DNA from: Saccharothrix syringae
Lineage (GTDB): Bacteria; Actinomycetota; Actinomycetes; Mycobacteriales; Pseudonocardiaceae
Assembly (NCBI RefSeq): GCF_009498035.1
Contig: NZ_CP034550.1
Coordinates: forward strand, 6,944,001 to 7,008,000
DNA length: 64,000 nt
Reading direction: 5' to 3'
Shown here: positions 60,877 through 64,000 of the stretch, one piece after another
Layout of the letters: each line of letters begins with the position of its first letter
Numbering within the stretch: position 1 is the stretch's first letter
Position numbers and translations under genes: made by a program
Notes under the pieces: generated by a model
What the model saw: only the letters and a program-made list of their open reading frames with translations
Told to the model about the DNA's origin: nothing
Databases searched by the model: none

Positions 60877-62192
60877 CGGCCAAGCCCCGCCTCGTCGTCG
60901 TGTGCGACCGCAGCGCGGTCCTGCTGCCCGACCTGGTCTCCGGCCTGTCCGGCCTCGGTGAGCTGGTGTTCCTGGTCAACCGCTCGCGGTTCACCGAACC
61001 GCTGCGGCCGGTGCTGTCCCGGGTCGGCACGCTGCTCGACCTGCCGCCGTCCCCGTCCGGGGCACTGGCCGCGGTCCGCCCGCTCGCCCCGGACGGCATC
61101 CTCACCTTCAGCGAGGGCATGATCGGGGTGACCGCGGCCCTGGCGCACGAACTGGGCCTGCCCTACCACAGCCCGGACGCCGCGCGGGCGCTCACCGACA
61201 AGGCCACCCAGCGGGCGCTGCTGCACGCGGGCGGCGCGGACTCGGTGCGCAGCGTGCTCGTCACCGAGCCGGACCAGTGGGCCGACGCGGTCGCGGTGAC
61301 CGGCCTGCCCGCCGTCGTCAAGCCCGCGCGCAGCCAGGGCAGCCGGAACACCCGGCTGGTCACCGACGCCGACGCGGGCCGGGACTTCGTGCGCGCCGCG
61401 CTCGGCGGCAACGCCCCGGAGGACGCGCTGGTGGTCGAGGAGTACCTGCGCGGGCGCGACTGCCGCCCGTTCGGCGACCACGTCTCGGTCGAGACGGTCG
61501 TGTCGGACGGGCACCCGTCGCACGTCGCGGTGACCGGCAAGTACCCGTTCGTGCCCGGGTTCCGGGAGGCGGGCCAGTTCTGGCCGTGCCAGCTCGACCC
61601 GGACGAGCAGGACGCGGTGCGCGCCCTGGCCGGCCGGGCGGTCGCCGCGCTGGGCGTGCGCACCGGGCTGCTGCACACCGAGGTGAAGCTGACCCCGGCG
61701 GGCCCGCGCCTGATCGAGGTGAACGGCCGGATGGGCGCGTGGATGAACGACCTCGGCCGCCGCGCGGGCGGGCTCGACCTGGTCACCATCGTCGGCAGGC
61801 TGGCGCTCGGCGAGCGGGTCGCCGTGCCGCCGGTGGAGTCGCCGCGGGTGCGCTACCAGTACAGCCACAACGCGCCGATGCGGGACTGCGTGCTCCGGGA
61901 GGTCAGCGGGGTGCGGGAGGTGCGCGGGCTGCCGACCGTGGTCGGGTACCGGGCGTTGATGCACCCCGGTGAGCGGGTCGAGGGCGCGGTCGGCACGAAC
62001 CAGCTCGACCTGCTCTACGGCGACGCGGCGTCGTACGACGAGATGTTCGGGGTGGTCGAGCGGGTGCAGGACGCGCTGAAGTTCACCTTCGAGGATGAAC
62101 GGGGTGGCCGTACCGTGTCGGCGGGCTCGCTCGCCTGGGAGACCGGGCGCACCTCGCCCGACGAACTGACCTGGGTCACCGGAGCCACGTGA
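60873..62192 (+). CDS. ATP-grasp carboxylate-amine ligase
   Basis: 439 residues, GTG start. N-terminal pre-ATP-grasp domain (KPRLVVVCDRSAVLLPDLVS, GILTFSEGMIGVTAALAHEL), then the ATP-grasp fold: LTDKATQRALLHAGG, LPAVVKPARSQGSRNTRLV with the ATP-binding Lys, ALVVEEYLRGRDCRPFGDHV and the metal site TGLLHTEVKLTPAGPRLIEV followed by NGRMGAW. The C-terminal lobe is BacD/carnosine-synthase-like. Such enzymes activate a carboxylate as acyl phosphate and join it to an amine, often making dipeptides. In this operon it could form the last amide bond that the NRPS, lacking a TE, does not. Confidence 0.92.
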   Translation: MTAKPRLVVVCDRSAVLLPDLVSGLSGLGELVFLVNRSRFTEPLRPVLSRVGTLLDLPPSPSGALAAVRPLAPDGILTFSEGMIGVTAALAHELGLPYHSPDAARALTDKATQRALLHAGGADSVRSVLVTEPDQWADAVAVTGLPAVVKPARSQGSRNTRLVTDADAGRDFVRAALGGNAPEDALVVEEYLRGRDCRPFGDHVSVETVVSDGHPSHVAVTGKYPFVPGFREAGQFWPCQLDPDEQDAVRALAGRAVAALGVRTGLLHTEVKLTPAGPRLIEVNGRMGAWMNDLGRRAGGLDLVTIVGRLALGERVAVPPVESPRVRYQYSHNAPMRDCVLREVSGVREVRGLPTVVGYRALMHPGERVEGAVGTNQLDLLYGDAASYDEMFGVVERVQDALKFTFEDERGGRTVSAGSLAWETGRTSPDELTWVTGAT

Positions 62193-62217
62193 GCCCTTCG
62201 GCCGAGGAGGACGGTCC

Positions 62218-62877
62218 ATGTCGGAGCACGCCGCGCCCGACCACCCATTACCCCGCGGCCCAGCGCTGCCCGGCTCAGCGCTGCCCGGCTCAGCGCTGCC
62301 CGGCTCAGCGCGACCCGGCCCAGCGCGGCCCGACCCGCCGCCGCCGACCCGGACCAACGGCCCGACCAACGGCCCGACCGACCTGCGCCCGACCGACCTG
62401 CGCGCGGCCATGAGCCGGTTCGCCACCGGCGTCACGGTGATCACCACCGGCGGCCGGCACTGCCACGGGATGACCGCGAACGCGTTCACCTCGGTCTCCC
62501 TCACCCCGCCGCTGATCGCCTGCTGCGTGGCCACCACCGCCCACATGCACGAGGCGATCACCAGGCAGGGCGAGTTCGCCGTGTCCGTCCTCGGCGCCGG
62601 CCAGGAGCACCTGGCCCGCCACTTCACCGACCGCACCCGCCCGCGCGGCGCCGCCCAGTTCGAGCGCGTGCCCCACCACCCGGCCACCCGCGTCGACGCA
62701 CCGCTGCTGACCGGCGCGGCGGCCTGGCTGGAGTGCCGCCTCGCCACCCGCCACCGGGCCGGCGACCACACGATCTTCCTCGGCGAGGTGCTGACCACCG
62801 CGTGCGCCGACGGCCCCGGCGCCCTGCTGTTCCACGGCGGCGGCTACCACGCCCTGGCGCACCGAGCGACCCGCTAG
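62218..62877 (+). CDS. Flavin reductase (HpaC/ActVB-like) with low-complexity N-terminus
   Basis: 219 residues from ATG 62218 (GAGGAGGAC upstream). Residues ~60-219 are a flavin reductase domain: RAAMSRFATGVTVITTGGRH, MTANAFTSVSLTPPLIACCV, FAVSVLGAGQEHLARHF, ECRLATRHRAGDHTIFLGEV and LLFHGGGYHAL. It reduces FMN or FAD with NAD(P)H and hands it to a partner monooxygenase, here most simply the LLM enzyme at 56693. The first ~55 residues are Pro/Ala/Gly-rich and include PGSALPGSALPGSA, encoded by tandem 15-bp repeats (62268 onward). A later start is possible, but the ribosome-binding site supports 62218. Last gene of the operon. Confidence 0.9.
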   Translation: MSEHAAPDHPLPRGPALPGSALPGSALPGSARPGPARPDPPPPTRTNGPTNGPTDLRPTDLRAAMSRFATGVTVITTGGRHCHGMTANAFTSVSLTPPLIACCVATTAHMHEAITRQGEFAVSVLGAGQEHLARHFTDRTRPRGAAQFERVPHHPATRVDAPLLTGAAAWLECRLATRHRAGDHTIFLGEVLTTACADGPGALLFHGGGYHALAHRATR

Positions 62878-62890
62878 TCCGCCGTGGGAA

Positions 62891-62932
62891 CCCGCACGTG
62901 CCCGGACCCCCGCGGCACCGGGCACGTGCGGG
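62891..62932. terminator. Terminator at the end of the biosynthetic operon
   Basis: CCCGCACGTGCCCGG / CCGGGCACGTGCGGG, a 15-bp perfect stem with a 12-nt loop, between the convergent stops at 62877 (+) and 62945 (-). Confidence 0.8.
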
Positions 62933-62944
62933 TGGCTCACGGGC

Positions 62945-64000
62945 TCAGCCGGCGTAGTGGACGTCCGGCCACGGCGGGGTGGCCATGCCGTTGCCGATGT
63001 GGAAGCTCGGGTGCGGGGGCTGGTTGTAGGCGGTGTTCTGCCAGGCGATGGCGACCCGGTACGTGGTGTCGTGCATCAGGGTCGGGATGCGCCGGTCGGT
63101 CTGGTTCGGCGTGGCGTAAATGCGCAGGGCCCGGTTGTCCGTGGTGGGCCAGATGGCCTCCTCGCGCCAGTCGCCCAGGAGGTCCGCGGTCAGCGACGGG
63201 TTGGCCTTGGTGCCGTTGTTGGAGTGCACGCCCGACGCGGACAGCAGGCGGGTGTCGCCGCCGGTGCCGTACTTGTCGACGTGGGTGCCGTCGAGCAGTT
63301 CGCGGGTGGGGTCGCCGTCCCACCAGATCAGGTGGTTCGCCGAGGACGGCTTGCGGCCGACCGCCTCGCCCCTGGTGTTGCGGATCTGGGAGTCGGCGCT
63401 GGACCAGGACTCGGCGCCGGGGCTGCCCGCGTAGACGTCACCGGACACGCCGCGGCCGTTGTCGCCCGCGGGCGCGGTCCGCCACAGCACCTGGCCGGTG
63501 CGGGCGTCGGCGAACCACGAGCCGGGCTGGCTGCCGTTCTCCGAGACCTTGTAGTACTCCAGGCCCGGCCGCGACGGGTCGAGGTCGCCCAGGTGGGCGG
63601 CGTCGCCGTGGCCGAACCGGGTGTTCCACAGGCCGCGGCCGTTGTCGTCGATCGCGGCGGCGCCGTAGACGATCTCGTCCCGGCCGTCCTGGTCGACGTC
63701 ACCGACGGTCAGCGAGTGGTTGCCCTGGCCCGCGTAGGTGCTGTTGCCCGAGGCGTTGGAGTCGAACGTCCAGCGCTTGGTGAGCTGCCCGTTGCGGAAG
63801 TCCCAGGCCGCGATCACCGCGCGGGTGTAGTAGCCGCGCGCCATGATCAACGACGGGCGGGCGCCATCCAGGTACGCGGTGCCCGCCAGGAACCGGTCGA
63901 CCCGGTTGCCGTAGCTGTCGCCCCAGGACGAGACCGTGCCGCGCGGCGGGTCGTAGTTCACCGTCGACACGGCCGCGCCGGTCAGGCCGTTGAACATGGT
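62945..64000 (-). CDS. Rhamnogalacturonan lyase, polysaccharide lyase family 11 (5' part outside window)
   Basis: About 351 C-terminal residues; the gene continues past the right edge. PL11 blades and calcium sites are clear: WGDSYGNRVDRFLAGTAYLD, PSLIMARGYYTRAVIAAWDF, NHSLTVGDVDQDGRDEIVYG, HGDAAHLGDLDPSRPGLEYY, LIWWDGDPTRELLDGTHVDK, ADLLGDWREEAIW and YRVAIAWQNTAYNQPPHPSF. It cleaves the rhamnose-galacturonate backbone of pectin outside the cell. The C-terminus ends right after the family fold (PWPDVHYAG), with no appended binding module at this end. Unrelated to the adjacent operon, from which a terminator separates it. Confidence 0.93.
   Translation of the reverse strand, partial: TMFNGLTGAAVSTVNYDPPRGTVSSWGDSYGNRVDRFLAGTAYLDGARPSLIMARGYYTRAVIAAWDFRNGQLTKRWTFDSNASGNSTYAGQGNHSLTVGDVDQDGRDEIVYGAAAIDDNGRGLWNTRFGHGDAAHLGDLDPSRPGLEYYKVSENGSQPGSWFADARTGQVLWRTAPAGDNGRGVSGDVYAGSPGAESWSSADSQIRNTRGEAVGRKPSSANHLIWWDGDPTRELLDGTHVDKYGTGGDTRLLSASGVHSNNGTKANPSLTADLLGDWREEAIWPTTDNRALRIYATPNQTDRRIPTLMHDTTYRVAIAWQNTAYNQPPHPSFHIGNGMATPPWPDVHYAG

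Overview
The window is very GC-rich, uses GTG starts freely and couples many genes through 4-bp GTGA/ATGA overlaps. It carries a GlgE-pathway operon, several MmyB-type XRE regulators, type I PKS and NRPS genes, and secreted carbohydrate-active enzymes. Together these indicate a filamentous actinobacterium. A Pseudonocardiaceae-type genus (Saccharothrix, Lentzea, Actinosynnema or Amycolatopsis) is my inference from gene content, not a measurement.

Layout: (1) 1-14 kb, minus strand. A partial benzoylformate-decarboxylase-like ThDP enzyme and a DJ-1/PfpI protein lie downstream of the GlgE operon (glgE-treS-mak-glgB), which converts trehalose to branched alpha-glucan. Directly upstream and closely spaced are an EthD-like protein, a muconolactone-isomerase-like protein and a SnoaL-ankyrin fusion. 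Beyond a terminator lie an aldo/keto reductase, a VOC protein and an aromatic-ring FAD hydroxylase. (2) 14-20.7 kb: two tandem SnoaL-like proteins, an MFS exporter, two MmyB-type regulators, a second aldo/keto reductase and a quinone oxidoreductase. (3) 20.9-29.3 kb: an IS701-like protein that has lost its first catalytic Asp, an unknown membrane protein, a LAL-like ATPase without DNA-binding domain, a third MmyB-type regulator and a solitary KS-AT-ACP polyketide synthase. (4) 29.3-42.7 kb: a secreted beta-propeller protein, a secreted esterase, a LuxR regulator, an apparently extra glutamyl-tRNA synthetase followed by a 14-bp x9 hairpin repeat, a GH3 beta-glucosidase with two CebR-like operators, a TetR regulator with two palindromic sites, two MEDS-domain signalling proteins, a GNAT enzyme, an IS982-type relic and a GH99/71-like secreted glycosidase.

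(5) 42.7-45.6 kb is a decayed accessory segment. It holds a frameshifted papain-like protease relic, five tRNA-like genes in tandem on the minus strand (Cys-like, His, one with a damaged anticodon arm, Pro, Gly), several hairpins and a frameshifted phage-type HTH gene. (6) 45.6-47.5 kb: a divergent MFS/MarR pair.

(7) 47.6-62.9 kb is the most notable region, a compact biosynthetic operon. One promoter (TTGACA-17-GATGAT with an overlapping palindrome) precedes eleven same-strand genes, most overlapping by 1 or 4 bp. They are a free carrier protein, an AT-less KS-ACP-reductase, 4-hydroxymandelate synthase (HmaS), an HpgT-like aminotransferase, an ACP, a KASIII-like acyltransferase, a stand-alone adenylation enzyme, a luciferase-like monooxygenase, an A-PCP-C NRPS (code read as DFWNVGMVH, threonine-like), an ATP-grasp ligase and a flavin reductase. 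I infer a small hybrid peptide-polyketide containing a 4-hydroxyphenylglycine-type unit and threonine, reductively released and N-oxidised or hydroxylated. I do not recognise the full gene combination. The window ends in a partial family 11 rhamnogalacturonan lyase on the minus strand.
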